DNA of 64,000 nucleotides from Chitinophaga pollutisoli (GTDB taxonomy: Bacteria; Bacteroidota; Bacteroidia; Chitinophagales; Chitinophagaceae), in assembly GCF_038396755.1 (NCBI RefSeq), contig NZ_CP149822.1:3906001-3970000 (forward strand), read 5' to 3'. The notes beneath the pieces were generated by a model. It did not search any database, was not told the origin of the DNA, and saw only the letters and a list, made by a program, of their open reading frames with translations. Shown in pieces: positions 17,302 through 26,856 of this stretch (positions within the stretch are counted from its first letter, which is position 1; each line of letters opens with the position of its first letter). A program made the translations under genes and the position numbers.

Positions 17302-19023
17302 TTACGGCTGATGGAGGTGTTTTTCCAGCACGTGGCCGAGCGCGGTGAACTCGATAGGCTTCACGACGTAATCGCTCGCGCCTTCGCGGCGGAACCGTTC
17401 GGCGGATTCGGTGAATGCGTCACCGGAAGCGATGATGACGGGTATATGTTGCAGGATGGGATCGCTTTTAAGGTGCCGGAGCATTTCGCTGCCGTTCATG
17501 GTGGGCATATGCGAGTCGAGAATGATGAGATGCGGTGTTTTCTCCCGGGCGATGGCCAGCCCGTCGGTCCCGTTTTCCGCCGCAAGCACGTGAATGCCTT
17601 GCGAGAGGAGGAAGTTGCGGAGGATGATCTGGTTCATGCGGTCGTCTTCCACCACCAGCACCGTACTGCCCGCGAACCGTGGAGCCTTGGTTTTTACTTC
17701 TTCGCAAACGGGGAGCACCGCGCCTTCCGGAATGGGGAAAGATACGGTAAACGTCGTGCTTTGGCCCACCACGCTGCTTACTTCAACGCGCCCGCCCAGC
17801 TGCCTGGCGAAAAGCTGGGTGATGTACAATCCCAGGCCGGTTCCTTCCACGAACGTCTTCTTCACCGACACAAACGGCTCAAAAATTATCTCCTGCTTGT
17901 CTTCGGATATCCCACCGCCCTGGTCGGTGACGCTGATAAACCATTCATCTCCCGTTACCCCGCCATGCACATCGATCACGGAATCGTTGTTGGTGAACTT
18001 GATGGCGTTGGTGAGCAGGTTGTTCAATATCTGCGACAGTTTTACTTCATCGGTACGGACCGTCTGCGGCAGGCGCGGCGAAATGTGCAGGCGGATGGAA
18101 ACGGATTTGGCCTGGGCGAGCAATTCGTATATACGGATGATGTTATGCAGAAAGGGCTGCGTCTTCACATCGCGGAGCTGCAATGCATCCGTTTGCCCCG
18201 ATTCGATGCGCGACAATTCCAGCACATTGTTGATGATGTCTTTTACATTGAAACTGGCCACATACAAATGGTCTACCAGCCCCGCCATGGTTTCGGGTGA
18301 GCGTCCGTTCTGGATATCCATCCGCATGAGCTGCACGATGCCGAAGATGGCGTTCAGCGGATTGCGGATTTCGTGGCTCGTTTCCTGAAGGAACAGTTTC
18401 CTGGAATTATTGGATTTCTCCAGTTCGTCTTTTTTATGCCGCAATTCCGCGAGCAATGCGTTGTAAGATTTCTTGTAATGATAGATGCAAAGCAATGGAA
18501 CGCTGACATGCCAGGCGATGTTGGTCCACCGCAGCGACCGGATGACGCTGTCGGATAAGAGGAGGTAGGGCGGTTTTCCGTTCAGCAGGTGCCATTCCAT
18601 CATCACGATGGCCAGGCTGAGCATGACCACGGCCAGTATCTGCCGGAAATGATTTTCGATGGTGAGGTAAGTGAGGCTGATCATCGACATGCAGGCGATC
18701 ATGAAGATCACGCCGGGGCCCAGCAGCCAGTCGAAATAAACTGCCCATACGGATTGGAGGAATACAAGCCACATGGTGGCGGCCTGCAGTTTGCCGAAAT
18801 GATTTATTAGCATAACCGAGCTGAAGCAGAGCAAAGCCGCGGTATTGCCAAAGAAGGTGATGGGCGCGCCACTGATGAAAAAATAAATCACGCCGAGCGC
18901 AAAGAGGCTCGTGCCGATGGCGATGGCGAGGGAATTAATGATCCTCAACTGGCAGTGTTTTTCTTCAGGAACCCGCTTGACTCCTGTATCCATCAGTCGG
19001 GTGATTGCGGCGGTGATTTTCAT
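17302..19023 (-). CDS. Membrane hybrid histidine kinase with C-terminal receiver
   Basis: 573 residues. Residues ~25-190 hold about six membrane helices with no recognisable sensor domain. A short coiled linker leads to HisKA with TSHEIRNPLNA (His217), then an HATPase with LLTNAIKF (N box), DQGGGI and GTGLGLYI. The receiver starts near residue 445 with VVEDDRMNQ and has the phospho-acceptor in LDSHMP (Asp503) and the conserved Lys in VVKP. It should pass phosphate from the kinase to its own receiver; an Hpt partner is not seen here. No DNA-binding part is present, so the output is unknown. Confidence 0.92.
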   Translation of the reverse strand: MKITAAITRLMDTGVKRVPEEKHCQLRIINSLAIAIGTSLFALGVIYFFISGAPITFFGNTAALLCFSSVMLINHFGKLQAATMWLVFLQSVWAVYFDWLLGPGVIFMIACMSMISLTYLTIENHFRQILAVVMLSLAIVMMEWHLLNGKPPYLLLSDSVIRSLRWTNIAWHVSVPLLCIYHYKKSYNALLAELRHKKDELEKSNNSRKLFLQETSHEIRNPLNAIFGIVQLMRMDIQNGRSPETMAGLVDHLYVASFNVKDIINNVLELSRIESGQTDALQLRDVKTQPFLHNIIRIYELLAQAKSVSIRLHISPRLPQTVRTDEVKLSQILNNLLTNAIKFTNNDSVIDVHGGVTGDEWFISVTDQGGGISEDKQEIIFEPFVSVKKTFVEGTGLGLYITQLFARQLGGRVEVSSVVGQSTTFTVSFPIPEGAVLPVCEEVKTKAPRFAGSTVLVVEDDRMNQIILRNFLLSQGIHVLAAENGTDGLAIAREKTPHLIILDSHMPTMNGSEMLRHLKSDPILQHIPVIIASGDAFTESAERFRREGASDYVVKPIEFTALGHVLEKHLHQP

Positions 19024-19161
19024 GTTGTCAGGGTTAATAGCTCCGGCATCAGGAATCTTTATTTTTCAGGGTGTTTTTCTTCTTTCGGACCAGCTCTTTT
19101 CAAATGTAATCATTCCATCCATGCAGGCAAAAACTTAATATCCACGCCAATTTGTTTGTGT

Positions 19162-19192
19162 AAATAAAGAAAGGCCGCCCTTGCGGACGGCC
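19162..19192 (-). terminator. Terminator after ankyrin-repeat gene
   Basis: Read on the minus strand, an 8-bp GC stem (one G-T pair) closed by a GCAA tetraloop is followed by a CTTTCTTTATTT tract. It lies about 35 bases past the ankyrin gene stop and fits a Rho-independent terminator. Confidence 0.75.
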
Positions 19193-19227
19193 CTCTTCTT
19201 CTTTCCTCGCCTATCACGCTAAGTCGT

Positions 19228-19911
19228 TTATTTCGCACCCGCCTTTTCGAGCAGGCGGATGATTTCGGTCTGTCTTTTTTGCCGCGCATGTTGCAGCGTT
19301 GTAACGCCATCTTTGTCAGCGATATTCAGGTCGGCGCCCGCATCAATGAGTAATTGCACGATTTTGATATGGTTTTCGCCCCCATTGCCCAGGATCACCG
19401 CTTCCAGCAGGCCCGTCCATCCGAGTCGGTTGATGTGGTCGATGGGGAATGTTTTGTCTTCCAGCAGCGCAATCACCGTTTCCACATGCCCGCGCTCGCA
19501 GGCGGGAATGAGGGCGGAACCGCCATAACGGTTATAGACGGTGTAATCCGCGCCGGCTTTCATGCACATCCGCACAATGTCGGTCATCCCTTCGGCGCCG
19601 GCGTACAGAAACGGGGAATTCAGGATTTTGTCCTGTGCATTCACGTTTGCGCCTGCGTCGATGAGCGCCTGCGCGGCCTGTGACTGGTACTTATAAACGG
19701 CGGTCATCAGCGGCGTGCGGCCTTCGGCATCGCGCGATTCGATTTGCGCGCCGGCACGGAGCGCAAATCGAATCGCGGCGGTGTCGCCTTTGGCGGCGGC
19801 GGTTTGTAATTGCTTGTTTGCGCTGTTGTCCATTTTGCTCGTCTCTTTTTCTTGCTGCGCGCAGGCAGGCATTGTAAGGCCCAGTGCGAGCGCCAGTAAA
19901 ATTGTCTTCAT
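19228..19911 (-). CDS. Exported ankyrin-repeat protein
   Basis: The start at 19911 is chosen because a signal sequence begins there (MKTILLALALGLTMPAC); the frame is open further upstream but that part overlaps the AraC gene and has no protein character. The 227-residue product may be a lipoprotein (MPAC, Cys17). It carries about five ankyrin repeats: DTAAIRFALRAGAQIESRD, TPLMTAVYKYQSQAAQALIDAGANVN, then copies ending ...KAGADYTVYN and ...IDAGADLNIADK. Ankyrin proteins bind partner proteins; exported ones in bacteria sometimes guard the periplasm against oxidants or toxins. The partner is not evident. Confidence 0.88.
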   Translation of the reverse strand: MKTILLALALGLTMPACAQQEKETSKMDNSANKQLQTAAAKGDTAAIRFALRAGAQIESRDAEGRTPLMTAVYKYQSQAAQALIDAGANVNAQDKILNSPFLYAGAEGMTDIVRMCMKAGADYTVYNRYGGSALIPACERGHVETVIALLEDKTFPIDHINRLGWTGLLEAVILGNGGENHIKIVQLLIDAGADLNIADKDGVTTLQHARQKRQTEIIRLLEKAGAK

Positions 19912-19963
19912 TATCCGAAGTTGAATATCAAAATTACCGGCAAAAGGAGGAGCGGGAGGGGGA

Positions 19964-20836
19964 TTATTGTGGAGATTCGGGTACTTTCTGAAACTGTTGC
20001 CGGAAGGCGAGGGGAGACTGGCCGGAATACCGGCGGAAAAAACGGGAGAAATAGGACGTGTCGGAGAACCCCAGTTCATACGCGATCTCTTTCACATCCT
20101 GCGTGGTGAGCGTGAGCAGGCGGCGCGCTTCCAGCAACAGTCTCCGCCGGATCAGGTTGCCCGCTGTAATGCCGGTTTCCTTGCGGCAAACGATGTTGAG
20201 GTATTGCGGCGTTACGTGCAGTTGCGCGGCGTAGTATTCCACCGTGGCATTTTCGCGGTAATGCTTTTCCAGCAGCGAAAGGAACTGCTTCACGAGGCGC
20301 TGCACCGGTGGCTGGTTAGGCGTGGGATGTGCATCTTCGTAAAATCGTTCCAGCATCGTCAGCAACGCGAGCAGCCGGTACGTAATGATACGGACCGACA
20401 GGAAATCCGCCACTGCATATTCTTCCAGGATGCTTTCCAACTCCCGGACTACCGCGGCGAAGGGCTTCGGCGGCAAGGCCAGGTGTGGATTGGCGGAGAA
20501 AGAAAAGAATGGCCATTGCAACGTGTCGCCCGTTAGAAAATCCCTGCCGAACATCAGCTGGAAACCTTTCGTTCCGGGCGATAGTTTCCAGTCGTGCGGC
20601 TGCCCCGGCGCCAGGAAGTACACGGAGCCGGCTTTTACAGGGTAAGGGGTAAAATCGATGGTATGGGTGCCGCTGCCGCGAATCACCACCAGTAACATGT
20701 AGAAGTCGTGTTTGTGCGGCTGCGGAAGGCTCGCCCGGCCCTGCTCTTCATGGCGGAAAATACTGAATACCTCCGCTTTGAGGGGTATGCAAATATCCTG
20801 TATGCGGATAACGGGCAGGTGGTGCTTCGAAGCCAT
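19964..20836 (-). CDS. AraC-family transcriptional regulator with cupin N-terminus
   Basis: 290 residues. The N-terminal 120 residues look like an AraC-type cupin sensing domain (PHKHDFYMLLVV, FLAPGQPHDW). The C-terminal 100 residues hold the two helix-turn-helix motifs: YYAAQLHVTPQYLNIVCRK and VKEIAYELGFSDTSYFSRFF followed by SPLAFR. It probably activates a nearby or distant sugar or stress gene in response to a small ligand. Its direction runs toward the ankyrin gene, 52 bases downstream, which may share its transcript. The large adhesin-like gene upstream ends 15 bases from its start. Confidence 0.92.
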   Translation of the reverse strand: MASKHHLPVIRIQDICIPLKAEVFSIFRHEEQGRASLPQPHKHDFYMLLVVIRGSGTHTIDFTPYPVKAGSVYFLAPGQPHDWKLSPGTKGFQLMFGRDFLTGDTLQWPFFSFSANPHLALPPKPFAAVVRELESILEEYAVADFLSVRIITYRLLALLTMLERFYEDAHPTPNQPPVQRLVKQFLSLLEKHYRENATVEYYAAQLHVTPQYLNIVCRKETGITAGNLIRRRLLLEARRLLTLTTQDVKEIAYELGFSDTSYFSRFFRRYSGQSPLAFRQQFQKVPESPQ

Positions 20837-20851
20837 ATGCGAATATAAGCG

Positions 20852-23482
20852 TTATCGCAACAGGGTGGCCGTGCCGGTCAGGAAGAAGTCGGCGCCGAGA
20901 TAATCCACCGCGCTCACTTGCCAAACGAACGTGCCGCTGCCCTGCAACTGCCCGTTGATGCGCCCGTCCCACCCGCGATTGTTTTCCTGGCCGCTGTAAA
21001 CAAGTTGCCCCCAGCGGTTATACACCCTGAAGAACCGGATCTCCCGGATCCCCGCGCCGATGGGCCGCAGCCAGTCGTTGATGCCATCGCCGTTGGGCGT
21101 GAAACCTGTGGGCACAAACACCTGCGGCAATGTATTGTACACCTTCACGGTCATGAAAGCCGAATCCGCGCAACCCGCCTGGTCCGTAACCAGCACCTTC
21201 AATCGGATGCCCGTGCCGGGCCTGTGGTACGCCGCTACCGGATCGGCGATGCCAGGGTTGGAAAGCCCCGCGCCCGGCGACCACTGGTAACCGCTGCCGC
21301 CGGAAGCGTACAGCTGCAAAGGTTGCCCCACCACCACCGACGTGTCGCGCCCGGCGAATGCCTGCACTTTCGGTAATACGGTTACCAATACCGTATCCCG
21401 CGCGGGTTTGGGGCATCCGCGCGTGTCGGTGGCCGTAAAAATGTACGCGGTGGTAGCGGCAGGCCTTATCACGGGGTCCAGTGTGCCGGGCAACAGGGGC
21501 GACCAGCTGAAGGCGCTCCCGTCTGTCGCCGCATGCAATTGCGCTTCCGTGCCGAAGCAAATCATCGTATCCGCGCCCGCCCTGGCGATGGGATAGGGTA
21601 CCGTCCGCACCCAAACGCTCCCGTTCGCCGTGCAAGCGCTTACGCTGGCGGTGAGCAGGTAGCGCGTATCGCCCGGAGGCCGCACCAGCGGAGCCGGCGC
21701 GCCGGGAGACAACAGCCCAGTACCCGGCGACCAGTTATACACCAGTCCGTTCGATTGCGGCCGCAGCCGGATGGTGTCGCCGAGGCAAATCAGTGTGTCG
21801 GCGGGCATTTGCAACGTTACCTGGTTGGTAGTGCGGATCAGCACGGAATCGCGGTTCAGGCAGCCGTTTTGGTCGAGGTCGACGTAATATTTCGTTTCGC
21901 CCGTTACGTTCACCCGCGGCGTCGCCGTTTGCGCGCCGGTCATGTTCACCGCCGGCGACCAGGTGAAGATCCCGGTTCCGGTGGCTTGCAACGTGAGCGG
22001 GTCGGGCGGGCAGATGAGCGTATCGCGGAACGTCAGCCCTATAGGCGGTTTGTCGAGTATGGTGACCGTTTGCCGGAGGGTATCCTTGCAGCCCACGGAG
22101 TTGTGGGCGATGAGCGTAACGGTGAACGGGCCGGAGGAAGGGTACGTCCAGCTGGTGTTTTGCTGGTCTGCGTTGTCTGTCATCACGTTCGGCTGCCCGA
22201 AATCCCAATACCAGTAATTCACCGATCCGAAATTGGTGGTGGTTTGGTCGGTGAAGGAAACGGGTTTGCTGATGCAGCTGCCGGTGGTAGTAAATGCGGG
22301 GTTAAAACCGGGATACACGAGCGCGAGGGCTTCCGTGGAGTCCGGGCATTGCATGCCGCGGTTGGTAGTGAGCTTCACGGTATAGGTGCCCGGTTGCACG
22401 AACGTGAAATCCGCCGTGGGGTTGGTGCCGGTGTAAACGAGCTGGCCGGCGGCGTTGCGAAACTCCCAGTCCCACCGCGCAATGAGCGGGCTGTTGGAGC
22501 GGTTGGCCACGACCAGTTGCTGCGAATTGCCGCATAGCATGTATTCGGGCTGGAGTGTGGCGGTAGCGAGGGTGCAGCCGGTGATGTTGATCTGGAGGTC
22601 CTTCCGTTGTGTGGCGATCACGATGCCGTTCCTGATTTCCTGGACGCAAACGGTAACCACATAGATCCCCGTTTCCGGCGCGATGCCGGTGATGAGGCCG
22701 GTCATGGCATCGATGTTGACGCGCACGCCCAGGGGGGCATCTCCGCTGAACTGGCCGCCGTATGGCACGCTGGTATATGGCGGCGCCAGGGGTGGCTCGC
22801 TGTTATTGGCTCCGCCTCCGCCGGGGCCGCCGCCTCCGCCGCTGCTATAGCCCGCGGTCAGGTAGGCGTCGCAGAAGAAATACCGGAGCTCGTCGCCATC
22901 GGGATCGGTGGCGGCGAAGCTGTAGTCGAATGGATTTTCGGCGCACACGGTCACCAGGTCGCTGCCCGTGAATTGCGCGCTGCGGTTATCGGGAGCGGTG
23001 GCGAGTTGCGCGGTGCCGGGGATTTCGGCGGTGTAGGTAGCGCCGATGCGGCCGTAGCCCGCCATCAGGTTACTGATCAGATCTACCCGGTTCGTTACCT
23101 GCGAAGTGATGATGTACCCATCCGGCGAATCGGGGAGGGTGACGGAGAATACCCAGTAGCCGACGTAGTAGCAAACCAGCGGTGGACGGGTGATGCAGGG
23201 ATCGGTGCTGGTGTGGCTGATCTGCTCCTCCCGGTTGAGAGGTATGCGCAGCATCTGGTATTCCGAATTATTGCCGCGCCTGAAAACGCCGATGTAGATG
23301 GGGTCGTAGAACTGCCGGCCGGGAGTGCCGCAGCTGCGGAATTGTTTGAGCGTTACCTGGTAAGTGGTGCCGCCGTTGCTCCTGGATAATACCGTATAAT
23401 ACATTTCCCCGCCGGTGATATGGTCCGCGCGCAGGCCGGTGAAAAAAGCCAGCAAAAAGATCAGGAGCGACAGTTGCTTCAT
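20852..23482 (-). CDS. Large secreted PKD-domain protein with T9SS type B (gliding-motility-like) C-terminal domain
   Basis: The start at 23482 gives a signal peptide (MKQLSLLIFLLAFFTGLRA) that precedes mature DHITGGEMYY, a common N-terminal motif of such cargo; an upstream in-frame extension is unsupported. The 876 residues include an N-terminal domain to ~300 with a Gly-rich loop (GGGGGPGGGG), then PKD/Ig-like repeats with WDWEF, WYWDFG and repeated motifs like CLGDTIRLRPQSNG and YNWSPGTGLLSPG. The last ~85 residues (VFVPTGFTPNGDGINDWLRP ... NRWGQLVYSG ... GTFVWQVSA) are the CHU_C domain, used as a type IX secretion signal. It is a cell-surface or secreted protein, likely adhesive or structural. 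Confidence 0.92.
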   Translation of the reverse strand: MKQLSLLIFLLAFFTGLRADHITGGEMYYTVLSRSNGGTTYQVTLKQFRSCGTPGRQFYDPIYIGVFRRGNNSEYQMLRIPLNREEQISHTSTDPCITRPPLVCYYVGYWVFSVTLPDSPDGYIITSQVTNRVDLISNLMAGYGRIGATYTAEIPGTAQLATAPDNRSAQFTGSDLVTVCAENPFDYSFAATDPDGDELRYFFCDAYLTAGYSSGGGGGPGGGGANNSEPPLAPPYTSVPYGGQFSGDAPLGVRVNIDAMTGLITGIAPETGIYVVTVCVQEIRNGIVIATQRKDLQINITGCTLATATLQPEYMLCGNSQQLVVANRSNSPLIARWDWEFRNAAGQLVYTGTNPTADFTFVQPGTYTVKLTTNRGMQCPDSTEALALVYPGFNPAFTTTGSCISKPVSFTDQTTTNFGSVNYWYWDFGQPNVMTDNADQQNTSWTYPSSGPFTVTLIAHNSVGCKDTLRQTVTILDKPPIGLTFRDTLICPPDPLTLQATGTGIFTWSPAVNMTGAQTATPRVNVTGETKYYVDLDQNGCLNRDSVLIRTTNQVTLQMPADTLICLGDTIRLRPQSNGLVYNWSPGTGLLSPGAPAPLVRPPGDTRYLLTASVSACTANGSVWVRTVPYPIARAGADTMICFGTEAQLHAATDGSAFSWSPLLPGTLDPVIRPAATTAYIFTATDTRGCPKPARDTVLVTVLPKVQAFAGRDTSVVVGQPLQLYASGGSGYQWSPGAGLSNPGIADPVAAYHRPGTGIRLKVLVTDQAGCADSAFMTVKVYNTLPQVFVPTGFTPNGDGINDWLRPIGAGIREIRFFRVYNRWGQLVYSGQENNRGWDGRINGQLQGSGTFVWQVSAVDYLGADFFLTGTATLLR

Positions 23483-23579
23483 GCAAAGGTATTTGGACAA
23501 TCGGAATACGGAATTTCCGCACAAGCAGTTGCTTGTTTGCATGTAGTCAGGCTGATGGCGGGTGCGTCGCGAATGATGA

Positions 23580-23978
23580 TTAGCGCGTGGCGGGATAAAG
23601 CAGGCTATGGAGCATGCTCACCAGTTCAGAGAACTTCTCCGGTTTGGTGTAAAACTGGAAAGCGCCCAGTTCCAGGGCTTGCCGGATGGTTTGCTGGTCG
23701 GACGCGGTAGAATAGATGACGACGGGGACGTTCTTCGCGCGGTGACTGCCTTTCAATTCCTGCAAAAACTGCATGCCGTTCATGACGGGCATGTTGAGGT
23801 CCAGGAAAATGATGTCGGGCAAGGAGGCTGATACATTCAGGTGATCGATGCCTTCCTGCCCGTTGGCGGCAAGCGAACACCGGATCTGGTTATCGATGAA
23901 AGCCAGGGCCGACAGGAAGATCTCCTGATCGTCCGTATCATCGTCGATCAGCAAAATGTTGGGTAGAGTTGTCGTCAT
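23580..23978 (-). CDS. Single-domain response regulator
   Basis: 132 residues forming only a receiver domain: acidic pocket DDD (12-14), phospho-acceptor Asp60 in FLDLNMPVMNG, the switch Thr/Ser in YSTAS and the conserved Lys in FYTKPE. No output domain. Variants with DDDTDDQ near the N-terminus are typical of Bacteroidota receivers paired with hybrid or phytochrome-like kinases, acting through protein contacts or phosphorelay. It stands alone, divergent from the sulfatase gene, and might exchange phosphate with the hybrid kinase at 17302-19023; that is speculation. Confidence 0.93.
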   Translation of the reverse strand: MTTTLPNILLIDDDTDDQEIFLSALAFIDNQIRCSLAANGQEGIDHLNVSASLPDIIFLDLNMPVMNGMQFLQELKGSHRAKNVPVVIYSTASDQQTIRQALELGAFQFYTKPEKFSELVSMLHSLLYPATR

Positions 23979-24127
23979 ACGAATAGCACAATTTCAAATG
24001 ACAAATGTCGCATGAGGAAATAAATGCATGTATTTTATCGCCCGCCGCATATCCCTATCAAATTAATCATTTTAAGTTGAATTATGCGGAATTATTGAGT
24101 AAGATTGCGCGGAACAATCCTATCCGC

Positions 24128-25636
24128 ATGAAACGGTTACTCTTTATGTTATTATGCGGCTGTCTGGCGGGTGAAGCGAACGCCCAGCGGCGGCCGAATG
24201 TCATTATTATTTATGCCGATGATGTGGGTTACGGCGACCTGAGTTGTTACGGCGCCACGCAGGTGCAAACGCCCCATCTCGACGCCCTGGCCAAAAGCGG
24301 TATCCGCTTCACCAACGGGCGCACCACTTCCGCTACCTGCACGCCTTCGCGGTTTGCGTTACTCACCGGCCGGTATCCCTGGCGCAAGAAAGGCACGGGC
24401 GTGCTGCCCGGCAATGCGGCCATGATCATCCCGCCGGGTTCCCCCACGCTCGCATCCCTCATGCAGCAAGCCGGGTACCAGACCGCGCTGGTCGGCAAGT
24501 GGCACCTCGGGCTGGGGGATGGTTCCCCCATCAACTGGAACGCCGACATCAAGCCGGGGCCCAATGAAGTAGGATTTCATTACGCCTTTTTCTTCCCCGC
24601 AACGGCCGACCGCGTGCCCACCGTGTTCGTAGAAAACCGGAAAATCATCGGGGCAGACGCCAACGATCCCATCGAAGTCAACTACCAGGAGAAAACCGGC
24701 AACGAACCCACCGGCAAAGAAAACCCGGAACTGCTCAAAATGCCCGCCTCACACGGGCATAACAATACGATCGTCAACGGTATCGGCCGCATCGGCTGGA
24801 TGAAAGGCGGCACCCGCGCACGGTGGACCGACGAGGAAATCGCATACGCCTTCACCGACAAGGCGATTGAATTCATGGAGCACAACCGCAAAAAGCCCTT
24901 CTTCCTCTGTTTCAACCTCAGCGATATCCACGTGCCCCGCATGCCGGCGACCGCATTCAAAGGTAAGAGCAGTATGGGATACAGGGGCGACGCGATCCTG
25001 CAAATGGACTGGAGCGTGGGGAAGATCATGGATAAGCTTCGCCAGCTGGGACTGGAAAAAAATACGATCGTCATTTTCTCGAGCGACAACGGCCCCGTGC
25101 TCGACGACGGATATGTGGACGGCGCGGTAACGCAACAGAATGGCCACCAGCCGGCCGGTCCGTTCAGGGGCGGGAAGTACAGCGCTTTTGAAGGCGGCAC
25201 CCGCGTGCCCTGGATCGTCAGCTGGCCGGGTACGATCAAAGGTGGCGGTACTTCGGACGCACTCATCAGCCAGGTGGATCTCTACGCGTCTTTCGCGAAA
25301 TTGACCGGGCAGCAAATAGCGCCCGGCGCGGCGCCCGACAGCCATGATATGCTGCCGGCGATGCTGGGGAAGAAGGCGGAAGGCCGCTCCTGGGTGGTGT
25401 TGCAGGGCGGATCGCTTTCACTGGTGCAGGGCGACTGGAAGTATATTTCGCCTTCCAGGGGCGTGAAACTGATGAAAGAAGTGAACATCGAATCCGGGAA
25501 CGACGAATCGCCCCAGTTGTATAACCTCCGCAGCGATCAGGGGGAACGGCAAAACTTGGCGGCGCAGCATCCCGATAAAGTAAAAGCCATGGCGGCGGAA
25601 CTGGAACGGCTGAAGGCGGCGGACCAGACGCGGTGA
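24128..25636 (+). CDS. Secreted arylsulfatase-family sulfatase
   Basis: The start at 24128 is picked because a signal peptide follows (MKRLLFMLLCGCLAGEANAQ); the frame is open for 41 more codons upstream but these lack coding character. The 502 residues show metal-site IIIYADDVGYGDL and the formylglycine signature CTPSRFALLTG (Cys71), so a Cys-type maturase (anSME or FGE) is needed, and none is adjacent. KWHLGLG and FSSDNGPVLDDG complete the active site. It should remove sulfate from a sulfated glycan or aryl ester in the periplasm. No SusC/D gene is adjacent, so the substrate cannot be read from context. Confidence 0.93.
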   Translation: MKRLLFMLLCGCLAGEANAQRRPNVIIIYADDVGYGDLSCYGATQVQTPHLDALAKSGIRFTNGRTTSATCTPSRFALLTGRYPWRKKGTGVLPGNAAMIIPPGSPTLASLMQQAGYQTALVGKWHLGLGDGSPINWNADIKPGPNEVGFHYAFFFPATADRVPTVFVENRKIIGADANDPIEVNYQEKTGNEPTGKENPELLKMPASHGHNNTIVNGIGRIGWMKGGTRARWTDEEIAYAFTDKAIEFMEHNRKKPFFLCFNLSDIHVPRMPATAFKGKSSMGYRGDAILQMDWSVGKIMDKLRQLGLEKNTIVIFSSDNGPVLDDGYVDGAVTQQNGHQPAGPFRGGKYSAFEGGTRVPWIVSWPGTIKGGGTSDALISQVDLYASFAKLTGQQIAPGAAPDSHDMLPAMLGKKAEGRSWVVLQGGSLSLVQGDWKYISPSRGVKLMKEVNIESGNDESPQLYNLRSDQGERQNLAAQHPDKVKAMAAELERLKAADQTR

Positions 25637-25653
25637 TGTGTCAGATAAAATGG

Positions 25654-25689
25654 AAACGGCCCGGGATGCAATGCGCTCCGGGCCGTTTT
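25654..25689 (+). terminator. Terminator after sulfatase gene
   Basis: An 11-bp perfect stem (25654-25664 with 25678-25688), 13-base loop and TTTT at 25686-25689. It is GC-rich in the centre and starts about 17 bases after the sulfatase stop. Confidence 0.85.
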
Positions 25690-25813
25690 GTATGGGAATC
25701 AGCGATGGAACCGCGCCGGGTTTGGACTGATGTTTGCGGGCATGGGTAGCAATTTATGCCGCTAAAACTTAGATTGCAGGTAAATTTTTTACACACATAA
25801 CAAATCCATCCCA

Positions 25814-26794
25814 ATGAAAATCTTCATCACCCGACATATTCCTGAACCCGGATTGCAGTTGCTGCGCGAAGCGGGGATTGCATTCACGGAGCATACCGAG
25901 AAGCGCAACCTTACGCTGGAAGAATTGATCGAAGGTTGTAAAGGCATGGATGCGTTACTGAGCGTGGGCGGCAATAAGCTGAACGCGGAATTTTTACAGG
26001 CGAGCAGGCATTTGAAAGTGATCGCCCTCATGTCTGCCGGGTACGACAATCTCGATGTGGATACGGCCACCGCGCTGGGGATTCCCGTCGGCAATACGCC
26101 CGGCGTGCTGAGCAATGCCACGGCTGATACGGCTTTTTTGCTGATGCTGGCGGTTTCGCGGAAGGCGTTTTTCATGCATAAGATGATTGAAAAGGGAGAC
26201 TGGGGCTTCTTCGACCCCACGGCCAACCTCGGCATGGAGCTTAACGGGCGCACGCTGGGGATTTTCGGGATGGGCAGCATCGGCACGGCGCTGGCCCGCA
26301 AATGCCGCGGCGCTTTCGATATGCCGGTGATCTACCACAACCGCAGCCGGAACGAAGCGGCGGAAAAGGAACTGGGCGCGAAATACGTAAGCTTCGATGA
26401 ATTGCTGGAACAAAGCGACGTGCTTAGCGTGCATGCCGCGCTGACGCCGCAAACAGAAGGCGTTTTCAACGCGGCCGCTTTCCGGAAGATGAAACCTAAA
26501 GCGATTTTTGTGAACGCCGCACGGGGCGCCATGCACAACGAAAACGACCTCCTGGAAGCCCTGCGCAGCCACCGGATATGGGGCGCGGGACTGGATGTCA
26601 CCAACCCCGAGCCGATGGACAAGCACAACCTGCTGCTGCAAATGCCCAATGTGGCGGTACTGCCCCACATCGGATCGGCAACGGAAGAAGCGCGCGGCGG
26701 CATGGCGCGCATGGCGGCGGAGAATATCATCGCGGGACTGAAAGGCCTGCCCCTTCCGCATCCCATCAACAAAGTGATCCCGCGCACAAGCTGA
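25814..26794 (+). CDS. 2-hydroxyacid dehydrogenase (glyoxylate/hydroxypyruvate reductase-like)
   Basis: 326 residues of the D-isomer-specific 2-hydroxyacid dehydrogenase family. The nucleotide site is GIFGMGSIG, and the catalytic triad is Arg237 (NAARG), Glu266 (NPEP) and His285 (LPHIGS). The N-terminal catalytic half contains LKVIALMSAGYDNLDV. The pattern is closest to glyoxylate/hydroxypyruvate or 2-ketogluconate reductases, which reduce a 2-keto acid with NAD(P)H in the cytoplasm. The exact substrate cannot be told from sequence. It follows the sulfatase terminator, so it has its own promoter in the ~120-base gap upstream, and is 62 bases before the Tat-exported protein. Confidence 0.92.
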   Translation: MKIFITRHIPEPGLQLLREAGIAFTEHTEKRNLTLEELIEGCKGMDALLSVGGNKLNAEFLQASRHLKVIALMSAGYDNLDVDTATALGIPVGNTPGVLSNATADTAFLLMLAVSRKAFFMHKMIEKGDWGFFDPTANLGMELNGRTLGIFGMGSIGTALARKCRGAFDMPVIYHNRSRNEAAEKELGAKYVSFDELLEQSDVLSVHAALTPQTEGVFNAAAFRKMKPKAIFVNAARGAMHNENDLLEALRSHRIWGAGLDVTNPEPMDKHNLLLQMPNVAVLPHIGSATEEARGGMARMAAENIIAGLKGLPLPHPINKVIPRTS

Positions 26795-26856
26795 CGGCGG
26801 CGTTATGACGGTAACGGGGATTTTTGTATTATGGAGCAAGATTCCACGTTCCCGCT